Origin: Clostridiales bacterium
GTDB taxonomy: Bacteria; Bacillota; Clostridia; Saccharofermentanales; Saccharofermentanaceae
Reading direction: 5' to 3'
DNA: 64,000 bases
Assembly (NCBI GenBank): GCA_017478485.1
Contig: JAFVDI010000038.1
Span: 1 to 64,000, forward strand
Shown: piece after piece, positions 24,691 through 32,725 of the stretch
Layout: every line of letters starts with the position of its first letter
Numbering within the stretch: the stretch's first letter is position 1
The notes under the pieces: model-generated
The model's database searches: none
Told to the model about the DNA's origin: nothing
The model's input: only the letters and a program-made list of their open reading frames with translations
Translations under genes and position numbers: made by a program

Positions 24691-26585
24691 CGGGATTTTC
24701 TGCAGGCTATCACATAAGCGACAATGAAAAGCGCGTAAACAAAGGCTTCAGCGCAGCTGCAGCAGCATGCGGCGCTGTGCTTATCGTGCTTATCGTCGTC
24801 ATGGTGGTTGTTGCAAGGATCAATGCCTATGAAGACAGTACGATCCCTGATTTCACGGCTGCTCTTGAATCAGGTAACTATGAAGAGGCGCTCTCCATAT
24901 ATAGAAATGTTCAGGACCAGGTTCTTGCAGACAGCCCTGATGCCAATGACAATATGCACGATGAAAGGATTAAGCTTCTCGGTCAGATGGAATCGATCGT
25001 ACAGGAAAAGGTCGACCTCATCTGCGACAGGATCGTTACCACGAGATATGTGCCTCAGCACAGCGACATTGCTTTCCTTGACTCTATGCAGGAACTTACG
25101 GCATCGGTTGTCGCAAGGCGTTTGAACAGCCTTTGTGAGCAGTTCCTTTTGGGAAAGATTGAAAAACCGGACGTTATCTTTGTATTTAATCAGCTTTCGC
25201 CGATCAGTAATTTCTCGGCGATCTCCGGTCCGATGCTCCGTGAACTCGACTATATCGAGACGGCAACGGGCGATGTCAGGGTAGCTGAGAAGTCTCTTGC
25301 TACCGGCGATTATGTTGAAGCTGTTAAGCGTTATCAGACAGTCAACGGAAAGTATGAAGGCTTTGTAGGAGATTATTCTTCAAAGCGCATTGCAGAGATC
25401 AAGACAGCAATGTATGAGCCGATGATGGAAGAAGGCGAGCATATGCTTGAGACATACAAATTCTATTCGGCAGAAAAGCTTTTCTCTGATCTAGCGACGA
25501 TATTCCCTGATGACGATAAAATCCATTCAGACCTTCTTGCGGCTACCAGTCATACGTTTAAGACAGTAGAGTGGAGAGGACATGTTGAAGTGCTCTGCGT
25601 CAGATCTCTTATCGCAAATACGGAGACGGCATTCGGCGTTGAGTTCGGTAAGGGCGATACAGGTCTTTATCTTACAGGCACTGAATTTCAGAATCTGCTA
25701 CAGACTCTTTATAACAAAGGATATGTTCTTGTTGATCCTGAGGACATGATGTCTGCCACAGATCCGGGTTTTATCCTTGAACGTAACCTTACGGTTCCTG
25801 AAGGAAAGAAGCCTTTGGTCATCATAATAGAGAATCTGAGCTATGATCCTGCGGCATATGTCTGCGGAACATGCAGAAGACTGGTGTTAAACGATGAGAA
25901 GCAGGTCTGCGGCGAATATACGATCAAGGGCAAGGACGGTACTGAAGATCCTGTTGTTAACAGGACGGCTGAGGCCATAGGCATCCTTGATGTTTTCGTA
26001 AGCGAACATCAGGATTTCACCTACAACGGTTCAAAGGGTATCGTATCCATTGGCGGGCATGATTCCTGTTTCGGTTATGTGGTAAGCCGTGAACAGGTTA
26101 AGGAAAGGAATAAGCAGCTTAATGCTGCAAACCTTCCTCAGCAGGAATATACCGACGAAGAACTGGAGAATAACCGCAATGCGGTAAAGAATATTGTCGA
26201 GAGGCTTAAAGACACCGGATGGAAGTTTGCTTCATGCACATACGGATATCTTCCTAATGCCAGAAAGACGGATCTTGCGGGCATCGTGGATGACACGAAT
26301 AAATGGATGGAGCAGATAGGCTCTCTGATTCCTGATACACACATGATCTCATATCCTGGCGGAAACTATATCTACGGTACCGATGAGCGTGCCGAGTATC
26401 TTAAGAATAAAGGTTTCAGGATCTTCTTCGGTGCAGGTCCGAAGCCGTATCACATCTACGGCAGGAATTATCTGTATTTTGATCGAACGATAATCAGTCC
26501 GAATTCAATGAAGAACTATGATTTCTCGAGACTTTTCGATAACGACGACATTCTCGATCCGATAAGGAAGACCAAAATTCAGTAG
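24687..26585 (+). CDS. Membrane-anchored protein with NodB-like (polysaccharide deacetylase-type) C-terminal region
   Basis: The 632-residue product has one helix at about residues 24-48 and a large outer part. Residues 55-290 are alpha-helical with TPR-like pairs (ALESGNYEEALSIY, LATGDYVEAVKRYQTV). The C-terminal 300 residues resemble a NodB-type barrel. KPLVIIIENLSYD, GIVSIGGHDSCFGY and HMISYPGGNYIYG stand where deacetylases have their strand and RxPxG motifs, but the Asp-Asp and His-x3-His metal ligands are not clear. The GTG start overlaps the topoisomerase stop and has only a weak ribosome site, which suggests translational coupling. The function is unknown, and the link to topoisomerase may only be transcriptional. 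Confidence 0.65.
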   Translation: MTGFSAGYHISDNEKRVNKGFSAAAAACGAVLIVLIVVMVVVARINAYEDSTIPDFTAALESGNYEEALSIYRNVQDQVLADSPDANDNMHDERIKLLGQMESIVQEKVDLICDRIVTTRYVPQHSDIAFLDSMQELTASVVARRLNSLCEQFLLGKIEKPDVIFVFNQLSPISNFSAISGPMLRELDYIETATGDVRVAEKSLATGDYVEAVKRYQTVNGKYEGFVGDYSSKRIAEIKTAMYEPMMEEGEHMLETYKFYSAEKLFSDLATIFPDDDKIHSDLLAATSHTFKTVEWRGHVEVLCVRSLIANTETAFGVEFGKGDTGLYLTGTEFQNLLQTLYNKGYVLVDPEDMMSATDPGFILERNLTVPEGKKPLVIIIENLSYDPAAYVCGTCRRLVLNDEKQVCGEYTIKGKDGTEDPVVNRTAEAIGILDVFVSEHQDFTYNGSKGIVSIGGHDSCFGYVVSREQVKERNKQLNAANLPQQEYTDEELENNRNAVKNIVERLKDTGWKFASCTYGYLPNARKTDLAGIVDDTNKWMEQIGSLIPDTHMISYPGGNYIYGTDERAEYLKNKGFRIFFGAGPKPYHIYGRNYLYFDRTIISPNSMKNYDFSRLFDNDDILDPIRKTKIQ

Positions 26586-26619
26586 TCTTATATTATATTT
26601 GTGTTTCATTTTGCTTAAA

Positions 26620-26648
26620 TTGACGCACATAAGAGGATTTTATAATAT
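26620..26648 (+). promoter_or_regulatory. Promoter before the PH-domain gene
   Basis: TTGACG (26620-26625) is followed after 17 bases by TAATAT (26643-26648). TATAAT at 26641 with 15 spacing is the alternative. Confidence 0.5.
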
Positions 26649-26709
26649 ATTTGATATTAGATGGCGCATCTGATAAAGATCTGCTGTCCGTGTTTGGAGG
26701 AATCCTGTT

Positions 26710-27162
26710 ATGGCTAAGATCGACAGACTTACTAATCTGACAGAGAACGAAGAACTTCTTTGGCAGGACAGAAAGAGATATCTGGGCCTACCTTTGTCGT
26801 TCACGGTTTATTCTTTCAGCAAGAATAAGTTTTACATGAAGACAGGTGTCTTCAACGTCAAATCGGAAGAGATCCTGCTTTACCGTATATTGGACCTTAC
26901 CTTCAAACAAACATTCGGTCAGAAGATTTTCGGGGTAGGATCCGTAATCCTTAATACGGCTGACAAGACAACACCCATTCTTGAGATCAAGAATATCAAG
27001 ACTCCTGACAGAGTCCGTAAAGCCTTGAGCAATCTGGTCGAGCAGAGAAGAGACGAGAAACGTGTTACCGGCAAGGAAATGTTTGGCGCTGCAGGTGCGT
27101 TTGACAGCACCGGAGGCGACGGGGATTTCGATTTTGATGGTATAGTCGATCATAATAATTAA
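26710..27162 (+). CDS. Bacterial PH-domain protein
   Basis: The 150-residue protein is a soluble bacterial pleckstrin-homology domain of the bPH_2/YdbS type. The strands run from SFTVYSFSKNKFYMKTGVFN through EEILLYRILDLTFKQTFGQK and FGVGSVILNTAD. A helix at about residues 102-115 (PDRVRKALSNLVEQRR) follows, then an acidic tail. Unlike YdbS it has no membrane helices. Such domains bind lipids or proteins, but a ligand cannot be read here. The start follows TTGGAGGAAT. It is followed by the sirtuin gene after 41 bases, perhaps in one transcript. Confidence 0.82.
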   Translation: MAKIDRLTNLTENEELLWQDRKRYLGLPLSFTVYSFSKNKFYMKTGVFNVKSEEILLYRILDLTFKQTFGQKIFGVGSVILNTADKTTPILEIKNIKTPDRVRKALSNLVEQRRDEKRVTGKEMFGAAGAFDSTGGDGDFDFDGIVDHNN

Positions 27163-27203
27163 TTGTGCAGGCCTAAAAGCACAGTCGGAGCGAGGAAGAA
27201 ACA

Positions 27204-28196
27204 GTGGAGACTAGAATAGACAGGCTGGGAAGCGTTAGAGAAGATAAGCTCAGGCAGCTTAAGCAGCTTATTGCTGAGTCTGAAAACATCGTCTTTCTTG
27301 GCGGTGCCGGCGTCTCTACGGAAAGCGGTATCCCTGACTTTAGAAGCGGTACCGGTATCTATAACACTGACAGCGGCGTTAAATACAGGCCGATCGATAT
27401 CATTGCCCACGATTTCTTCATGGAGCATCCTGAGGATTTCTTTGATTTCTATAAGCGTAAGCTGATCTATCCTGATGCAAGGCCGAACAAGGCACACAAA
27501 GCTCTTGTAAGGCTTGAGAGACAGGGAAAGCTTAAGGCTATCATTACACAGAATATCGATAACCTTCACCAGGAAGCCGGCAGCAAGTGCGTAATTGAGC
27601 TTCACGGTTCTGTATTCAGGAATTACTGCATGGAATGCGGTAAGAAATACGATCTTGAATATGTTGTTGCGCAGGAAGGCGTTCCTCACTGTGAGAAGTG
27701 CGGCGGAATAGTAAGGCCTGACATCGTTCTTTATGAGGAGAACCTTAACCATAAGGACGTTGATGATGCGATCAAGGCTGTTAAGAAGTGTGACCTTCTT
27801 ATCATTGCAGGAACTTCTCTTACGGTTTATCCTGCTGCCACATTTGCTCAGTTCCTGAAGCATGACAGGATCGTCATCATCAATAAGAGTTCCACATATA
27901 TGGATCTTAAGGCGCTCCTTACGATTCATGACAATGTCGGTGAGGTCCTCGATAACTGCGTTCCCAAGCGTGTAAGCAGAGCAAAGTCGGCAGCTAAATC
28001 CAAGACTGCAGCAAAGACAAAGACAACTTCCAAATCTGCTGACAGTGCCAAAACCAAGACGTCTGCCAAGTCAGGTACCAAAACAACAAAGGCTTCATCC
28101 GCGGCTAAAGCAAAAACGGAAACAAAGTCCAAGGCTGCTCCCAAATCCAAGACAGCAAAGGCTCCGGTCAAGAAGCCTGCTAAATCCAAATCGTAA
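27204..28196 (+). CDS. cobB: Sirtuin (NAD-dependent protein deacylase) with lysine-rich C-terminal tail
   Basis: The enzyme removes acyl groups from lysines using NAD+. The 330-residue product holds a complete class III-like sirtuin core to about residue 250. It has the NAD loop GAGVSTESGIPDFRS, TQNIDNLHQEAG, the catalytic His in ELHGSV, four zinc cysteines (CMECG and CEKCG) and GTSLTVYPA. From residue 255 to the end a low-complexity tail of about 75 residues contains more than 20 lysines with Ala, Ser and Thr (AKSAAKSKTAAKTKT), like histone H1 or HctA-type tails. The tail may bind DNA or RNA or be a substrate of the enzyme itself. The start is GTG after GAGGAAG. A MutS-like gene follows after nine bases. 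Confidence 0.92.
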   Translation: METRIDRLGSVREDKLRQLKQLIAESENIVFLGGAGVSTESGIPDFRSGTGIYNTDSGVKYRPIDIIAHDFFMEHPEDFFDFYKRKLIYPDARPNKAHKALVRLERQGKLKAIITQNIDNLHQEAGSKCVIELHGSVFRNYCMECGKKYDLEYVVAQEGVPHCEKCGGIVRPDIVLYEENLNHKDVDDAIKAVKKCDLLIIAGTSLTVYPAATFAQFLKHDRIVIINKSSTYMDLKALLTIHDNVGEVLDNCVPKRVSRAKSAAKSKTAAKTKTTSKSADSAKTKTSAKSGTKTTKASSAAKAKTETKSKAAPKSKTAKAPVKKPAKSKS

Positions 28197-28205
28197 GGGT
28201 CAATA

Positions 28206-30068
28206 ATGAAGGCAGATTCAAAGTTTTTCGAAGATAAGAGCCTCGAGATCAAAGATCTTATGAAACAGTACGGACGCAGAAGCATTCTGTTGTCCGTTTC
28301 TCGTTTTGTTATGTTTGTTTTAGGCGTCGCATCAGTGATCGCCGCTTTTGCGGTAAAGAATTCTGTTTTCTTTTTGATCGCAGCCGTTTTATTGATCGTT
28401 TTTGTGGTTTTTTGCATCATCCACGGTAAGGTTTCGGCAAAACTCAATTACTATGAGGCTCTGGGAATCGTAAATTCAAAATACATATCCAGGATAAACG
28501 GTGATTTTGATTCTCTTTTCGAAATAGTCTGCAACGGTTTAAAACGCCGCGATGACAGGGAAGATGCTGTCAGATATGCAAGCGGACAGGAATTCTATAC
28601 AGACGATCACGATTACTGCACAGATCTTGACCTTTTCGGCAGGAAGTCTTTGTTCGCAAGGCTTAATGTTTCTGAGACATCGTTCGGCAGAAGGGCTTTT
28701 GCAAAGGAACTTCTCGGAAACGGAGATGATATCAGGACGGCAGAAGAGATAATCACAAGACAGAAGGCCGTCAGCGAGCTTTCTTCAGATCCCGGTTTTC
28801 TTGAAGAATACCAGGCTACGGCAATGCTCGGTAAGATGAAGAAAGACCCTAAGGCACTCATCGATTTTGCATCCGAAAAAAGACCTGTAAAGAAGAGACG
28901 TTTGATCATGGCAGAGGTTTTGGTCTGTCTGTGGCTCATTCCGCTTGCATCTTTGATCTTTTTTCCGGCTTTTCTCCGTCCCTGCATTCTCGGTGTCCTG
29001 CTGATCGATCTTCTTTACTGGGCAGCCGGTGTCAAGAATAATGCATATTATTTTTATGCTGCTGACGGAATGCCTTCTCAGGTGTCCACGATACATAAGC
29101 TTTATTCACTTTTGGAGAAGACTGAATTTAAAGACGGATATCTGAAGGAATTAATTGCCGGAAAAGGAGGAAAGTCTGTTACAGGTTCTTTATCCTCGCT
29201 TAATTTCATATTGTTCTTTGCGGGTCTCAGAAGCCAGCCTCTGTTTGCTTTTATTATCAACAGTGTTTTTCCGCTCGATCAGTTTATCTGCTATTTTATG
29301 GGAGGCTGGGCTGATAAATATGGTGACAGCCTTGCTCATGCGGTAAATGATCTTGCAAAGATCGAATCACTGATGTGCGCTTCACAGATCTCTTTCATCA
29401 GCGGTGTCAGTTCTTTCCCTGTTATCGAAAAGAGTGAGTCTTCTGATGACAATGCATATTTTGAAGGTAAAGATATTTCTCATCCGCTTTTGGCGCCTGA
29501 TTCCTGTGTCAGCAACTCTGTGTCCATCAGATCCGGAATAGCCCTCATCACGGGTTCCAACATGTCCGGAAAGACTACACTTATCAGGACTGTAGGTGTT
29601 TGCTCGATACTGGCTTACATGGGATCAAAAGTCCCGTGCAGCTCGCTTTCGTTAGGCAGGATGAGGATAATGTCTTCAATGAGGATTACGGATAATCTGG
29701 GCGAAGATATGAGTACGTTCAAGGCGGAACTCGTCAGGATATCCGGAATCATAAAGTGCGCCAAGGAAAGTAAAATGGCATTGCTGTTCCTTATTGATGA
29801 GATCTTCCGCGGAACTAATTCAGATGACCGTACCGAAGGCGCGCTCATTGTTCTCAAGAATCTTTCCGCAAAACGTATCTGCGGCATGATGACAACCCAT
29901 GATTACGCCATGATCGACCGTACCGTAGATACTTACAAGAATATCTGCTATTACCATTTCTCAGAGAAGTACTCGGATACAGGTATTACTTTCGACTACA
30001 AGCTGGCTGACGGAATCAGCAGGGAATCCAATGCCAGATTCCTGATGAAACTTGTCGGAATTGAATAA
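28206..30068 (+). CDS. Membrane-anchored MutS-like ATPase
   Basis: The 620-residue product ends in a MutS domain V ATPase: Walker A TGSNMSGKT near residue 450, Walker B LFLIDEIFRGTNSDDR and the switch segment MMTTHDYAMID. It lacks MutS mismatch-binding and connector domains. Instead it has two helices at about residues 30-75, more hydrophobic helices at about 235-280, and part of the MutS core (LFARLNVSETSFGRRAFAKELL). Proteins of this build form a MutS-related family in Bacillota with no firm function, and mismatch repair is unlikely. It lies nine bases after the sirtuin gene, so the two may be co-expressed. Confidence 0.82.
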   Translation: MKADSKFFEDKSLEIKDLMKQYGRRSILLSVSRFVMFVLGVASVIAAFAVKNSVFFLIAAVLLIVFVVFCIIHGKVSAKLNYYEALGIVNSKYISRINGDFDSLFEIVCNGLKRRDDREDAVRYASGQEFYTDDHDYCTDLDLFGRKSLFARLNVSETSFGRRAFAKELLGNGDDIRTAEEIITRQKAVSELSSDPGFLEEYQATAMLGKMKKDPKALIDFASEKRPVKKRRLIMAEVLVCLWLIPLASLIFFPAFLRPCILGVLLIDLLYWAAGVKNNAYYFYAADGMPSQVSTIHKLYSLLEKTEFKDGYLKELIAGKGGKSVTGSLSSLNFILFFAGLRSQPLFAFIINSVFPLDQFICYFMGGWADKYGDSLAHAVNDLAKIESLMCASQISFISGVSSFPVIEKSESSDDNAYFEGKDISHPLLAPDSCVSNSVSIRSGIALITGSNMSGKTTLIRTVGVCSILAYMGSKVPCSSLSLGRMRIMSSMRITDNLGEDMSTFKAELVRISGIIKCAKESKMALLFLIDEIFRGTNSDDRTEGALIVLKNLSAKRICGMMTTHDYAMIDRTVDTYKNICYYHFSEKYSDTGITFDYKLADGISRESNARFLMKLVGIE

Positions 30069-30114
30069 AAATATCAATTTTTCCATATATTGCTATTATT
30101 TATCACATTTTTTG

Positions 30115-30143
30115 TTGATTTTCTTTCAGTTTGGAATTAAATT
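30115..30143 (+). promoter_or_regulatory. Promoter of the kinase/vWA/PP2C cassette
   Basis: TTGATT (30115-30120), 17 bases, TAAATT (30138-30143), about 30 bases before the kinase start in an AT-rich gap. Confidence 0.5.
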
Positions 30144-30173
30144 TGATATTAAGGAAATTACGGTAGGGTGTTT

Positions 30174-31931
30174 ATGTTTGAAGAACTATACGGATATAAG
30201 TCTATTTACTTAGATTATTCGGTTCTGTTTGAGTATGCAGGTACGCCTGTATTTGATGATTTGCTCAAGCTCCTGGCTCAAGGCTTGGATGTTTATGTCA
30301 GTAAGTCTTTTAAGGCGCTCCATTATTGCACTCTTCGCATCAAGGATCCCAAGGACAGGAATACTGCTCTTGCGATGAAGAAGATATGCTCAGCGCTTCT
30401 TGCCGAGCATAAGATGCACCTCATTAAAGAACTTGAGACATTTAAGGTTGCTGCTAACATCACAGGTATATCTGACGGATGCTGCATCCTTACTACAAGA
30501 CATTCGATATTTACTAAGCGACTTTACGAGAAGCGTCCGGATTTCGGATGCGATATTGCCGTTATTACCGACAGAAGTCTCCAGGTATTTGATTCTGTAG
30601 ATTCTCTGATCTGGAGTTTCCCTCCGCCGGAGCCGAGTAAACTCGCTTATAACAATTCATATATTGAATCTTTCGGTAATGCCAGCATTTCAGATGTAGT
30701 AACTACTGAGAAGTTTAAGAAGTATGAACTGGTCAAGAGACTCAGCGGCGGTGCAGAGGGAATGGTCTTTTTGACCGATACCGACGGTCGTCTGGCCAAG
30801 ATCTATCATAAGGGAATCATCAACCCTTTGCGCTGGGCAAAGCTTAAGAAGCTGATCGAACTCGGAATTACCGGAAATGGATTCTGCATTCCGCTTGAAC
30901 TTCTGTTCTTCCGCAATGCGCCCGTAGGCTATACGATGCCTTTGGGGCAGGGTAAGACTTTAGGAACCGTTTTCGACGGTCCTGATGCCATCCTTGAAGC
31001 TTTCCCCGAGTGGACAAGGCTCGACGTTGTTACAACGCTCCTGTCACTTATCGAGAAATATCTCTACCTGCATATGCATGATGTAATCGCAGGTGATATT
31101 CAGCTTAAGAATGCTTTGATCAATTCTTCTTCGGAAGTCTATCTTATCGATATGGACAGCGTTCAGGTCGATAATCTCCCTTGTCCTGTAGGTACAGAGG
31201 AGTTCACTGATATGAGACTCTGGGGCAAGAACTTTGCACAGTTCGTCAGACAGCTCCGTGATGAGGACTATTCGATCGCAATGCTCGTATTCTCAGTGCT
31301 TTTCTGCGGTCTGCATCCTTATGCGACGCGTAACGGCGCTGAGACATTAAGGGAAGAAATCATCAATCACAATTTCCCTTATAACTATGAGAACGACAAT
31401 GAGTTTATCCCGATCGGCGGATATGACCATATCTGGGAATATCTGTCTGACAGACTCCGTAAGATGCTTTATGAGACATTCAGGAACGGAATATCTTTTG
31501 AAGCGCTTGAGTGGCTTGATGCCGTAGTTAAGTACAAAGAGGAACTCGAGAATTTCGTCTACGATGATCCTGAAGCTTATAAGGTCTTCCCGAAGGAAAA
31601 CTACAAACAGGTTTCCGTTGATGTTGAAGCAGGCAGGGCTGCCGTTCAGAAGAAATTAGAGAAGAAACTGGCTGCTCATTCACGTGCACCTGCACAGGCA
31701 GCAAGACAGGTTCAGGAAGCTCCGGCCGCATCCGAGCAGGAGGCCGAGTCAGAACAGGTATCTTCAGCTGAGCCTTCAAGCGGTGACGAAATGCCTCAGA
31801 CATTTGGAAAGCCTATCTTTGAGAAGAAAGTTTTCGCCAATGCTCCTACCGGTAAATATGTACCGAGGGACCAAGTTCCGGGGCAGGAAGAGGAAATGGA
31901 AAAGAGAAAGAAGTTTTTTGGTTTGTTCTGA
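30174..31931 (+). CDS. Protein kinase-like protein of a TerY-P-type triad, with a possible N-terminal PIN-like domain
   Basis: The 585-residue protein has three parts. Residues 1-150 begin YKSIYLDYSVLFEY and end with SDGCCILTTRH and CDIAVITDRSLQVFD, a strand and acid pattern like PIN/NYN nuclease folds; this is tentative. Residues 185-450 form a kinase-like domain with a glycine loop LSGGAEGMVF (about 190), a lysine in LAKIYHK, catalytic Asp308 in AGDIQLKNALI and metal Asp328 in LIDMDS. Residues 470-585 are disordered and Ala/Glu-rich. ATG 30174 is chosen after GTAGGGTG. vWA, PP2C and coiled-coil genes follow on the same strand. In TerY-P triads such kinases act with the phosphatase on a vWA partner. 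Confidence 0.78.
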   Translation: MFEELYGYKSIYLDYSVLFEYAGTPVFDDLLKLLAQGLDVYVSKSFKALHYCTLRIKDPKDRNTALAMKKICSALLAEHKMHLIKELETFKVAANITGISDGCCILTTRHSIFTKRLYEKRPDFGCDIAVITDRSLQVFDSVDSLIWSFPPPEPSKLAYNNSYIESFGNASISDVVTTEKFKKYELVKRLSGGAEGMVFLTDTDGRLAKIYHKGIINPLRWAKLKKLIELGITGNGFCIPLELLFFRNAPVGYTMPLGQGKTLGTVFDGPDAILEAFPEWTRLDVVTTLLSLIEKYLYLHMHDVIAGDIQLKNALINSSSEVYLIDMDSVQVDNLPCPVGTEEFTDMRLWGKNFAQFVRQLRDEDYSIAMLVFSVLFCGLHPYATRNGAETLREEIINHNFPYNYENDNEFIPIGGYDHIWEYLSDRLRKMLYETFRNGISFEALEWLDAVVKYKEELENFVYDDPEAYKVFPKENYKQVSVDVEAGRAAVQKKLEKKLAAHSRAPAQAARQVQEAPAASEQEAESEQVSSAEPSSGDEMPQTFGKPIFEKKVFANAPTGKYVPRDQVPGQEEEMEKRKKFFGLF

Positions 31932-31951
31932 TACTTTTCCGATATTATGTA

Positions 31952-31957
31952 TATAAT
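31952..31957 (+). promoter_or_regulatory. Possible internal -10 before the vWA gene
   Basis: TATAAT lies 34 bases before the vWA start and after the kinase stop. No matching -35 is seen, so this is weak. Confidence 0.25.
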
Positions 31958-31990
31958 AATCTTGTATGGATTATTTTGAGGGGGTTAATT

Positions 31991-32719
31991 ATGGGAGAAG
32001 TATTCAGTACAGCTGATTTTGGTACCAGCACCAAAAGACGTCTGCCTATCTGTTTCGCACTTGATACATCAGGATCGATGATGGGTAATCCCATCAAGCA
32101 GCTTAATATTGGTCTTCAGAACTTCCTGGCTTCTATTAAGAATAATGATGATACACGCAATTCAACGGATATCGCTATTGTTACCTTTGGTTCAAAGGTA
32201 GATATCGTTATGCCTTTCGGTAAGATCTCAAAGGATAAGGGAATTCCTGAGATCACTGCTTCAACGACACTTACGCCTATCGGCGAGGGTATCCTTACAG
32301 CTTTGGAGCTTCTCAATGCCCGTAAGGAAGGCTATAAGCAGATGGGCATCAAGTACTATCAGCCTTGGCTCGTAGTCATCACGGACGGTGCTCCTCAGGG
32401 TCCTAACGCGATGCAGAACATGGAACTTGCCATCAAGGCATGCAATGAGCTTGAATCTGCCGATAAGCTTGTTATCTTCAATATCGGTGTCGGTTCAGGT
32501 GTTGATTTCGATATTCTCAAGCGTCTTTCACTTAAGCGTGAAGAGCCCATCTCCGTTAACTCGGCAGATTTCGGTAAGCTTTTCGAATTCCTCGGATCTT
32601 CATCATCTTCGATCGTTTCTTCCGGAATGAACGATGATGCTCTTTATCACATCAACACAGCGCCTACGGGTTCTGCTGTTGCTGTCGATGATTTCATGAA
32701 CTTCCTTAACGAAGGATAA
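31991..32719 (+). CDS. TerY-like von Willebrand factor A domain protein
   Basis: The 242-residue cytoplasmic protein is one vWA domain. It has the full metal site: FALDTSGSMMG near residue 20, the Thr in STTLTPIGEGI near residue 95 and the Asp in VVITDGAPQG near residue 130. It has no signal peptide and no zinc-ribbon tail. TerY proteins of this size are found with a PP2C phosphatase and a kinase, exactly the neighbours here. It would be a metal-dependent protein-binding scaffold. The ATG at 31991 follows TTGAGGGGG. The PP2C gene begins six bases after its stop. Confidence 0.88.
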   Translation: MGEVFSTADFGTSTKRRLPICFALDTSGSMMGNPIKQLNIGLQNFLASIKNNDDTRNSTDIAIVTFGSKVDIVMPFGKISKDKGIPEITASTTLTPIGEGILTALELLNARKEGYKQMGIKYYQPWLVVITDGAPQGPNAMQNMELAIKACNELESADKLVIFNIGVGSGVDFDILKRLSLKREEPISVNSADFGKLFEFLGSSSSSIVSSGMNDDALYHINTAPTGSAVAVDDFMNFLNEG

Positions 32720-32725
32720 TCTCAG

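Noticed and set aside
27204..30068. Sirtuin plus MutS-like gene as an anti-phage system
   Set aside because: The SIR2 domain has the zinc cysteines and motifs of ordinary deacylases and not the NADase-type defence forms. No integrase or other defence gene is near.
28206..30068. Mismatch-repair MutS
   Set aside because: The mismatch-binding and connector domains are absent, membrane helices are present, and there is no mutL.
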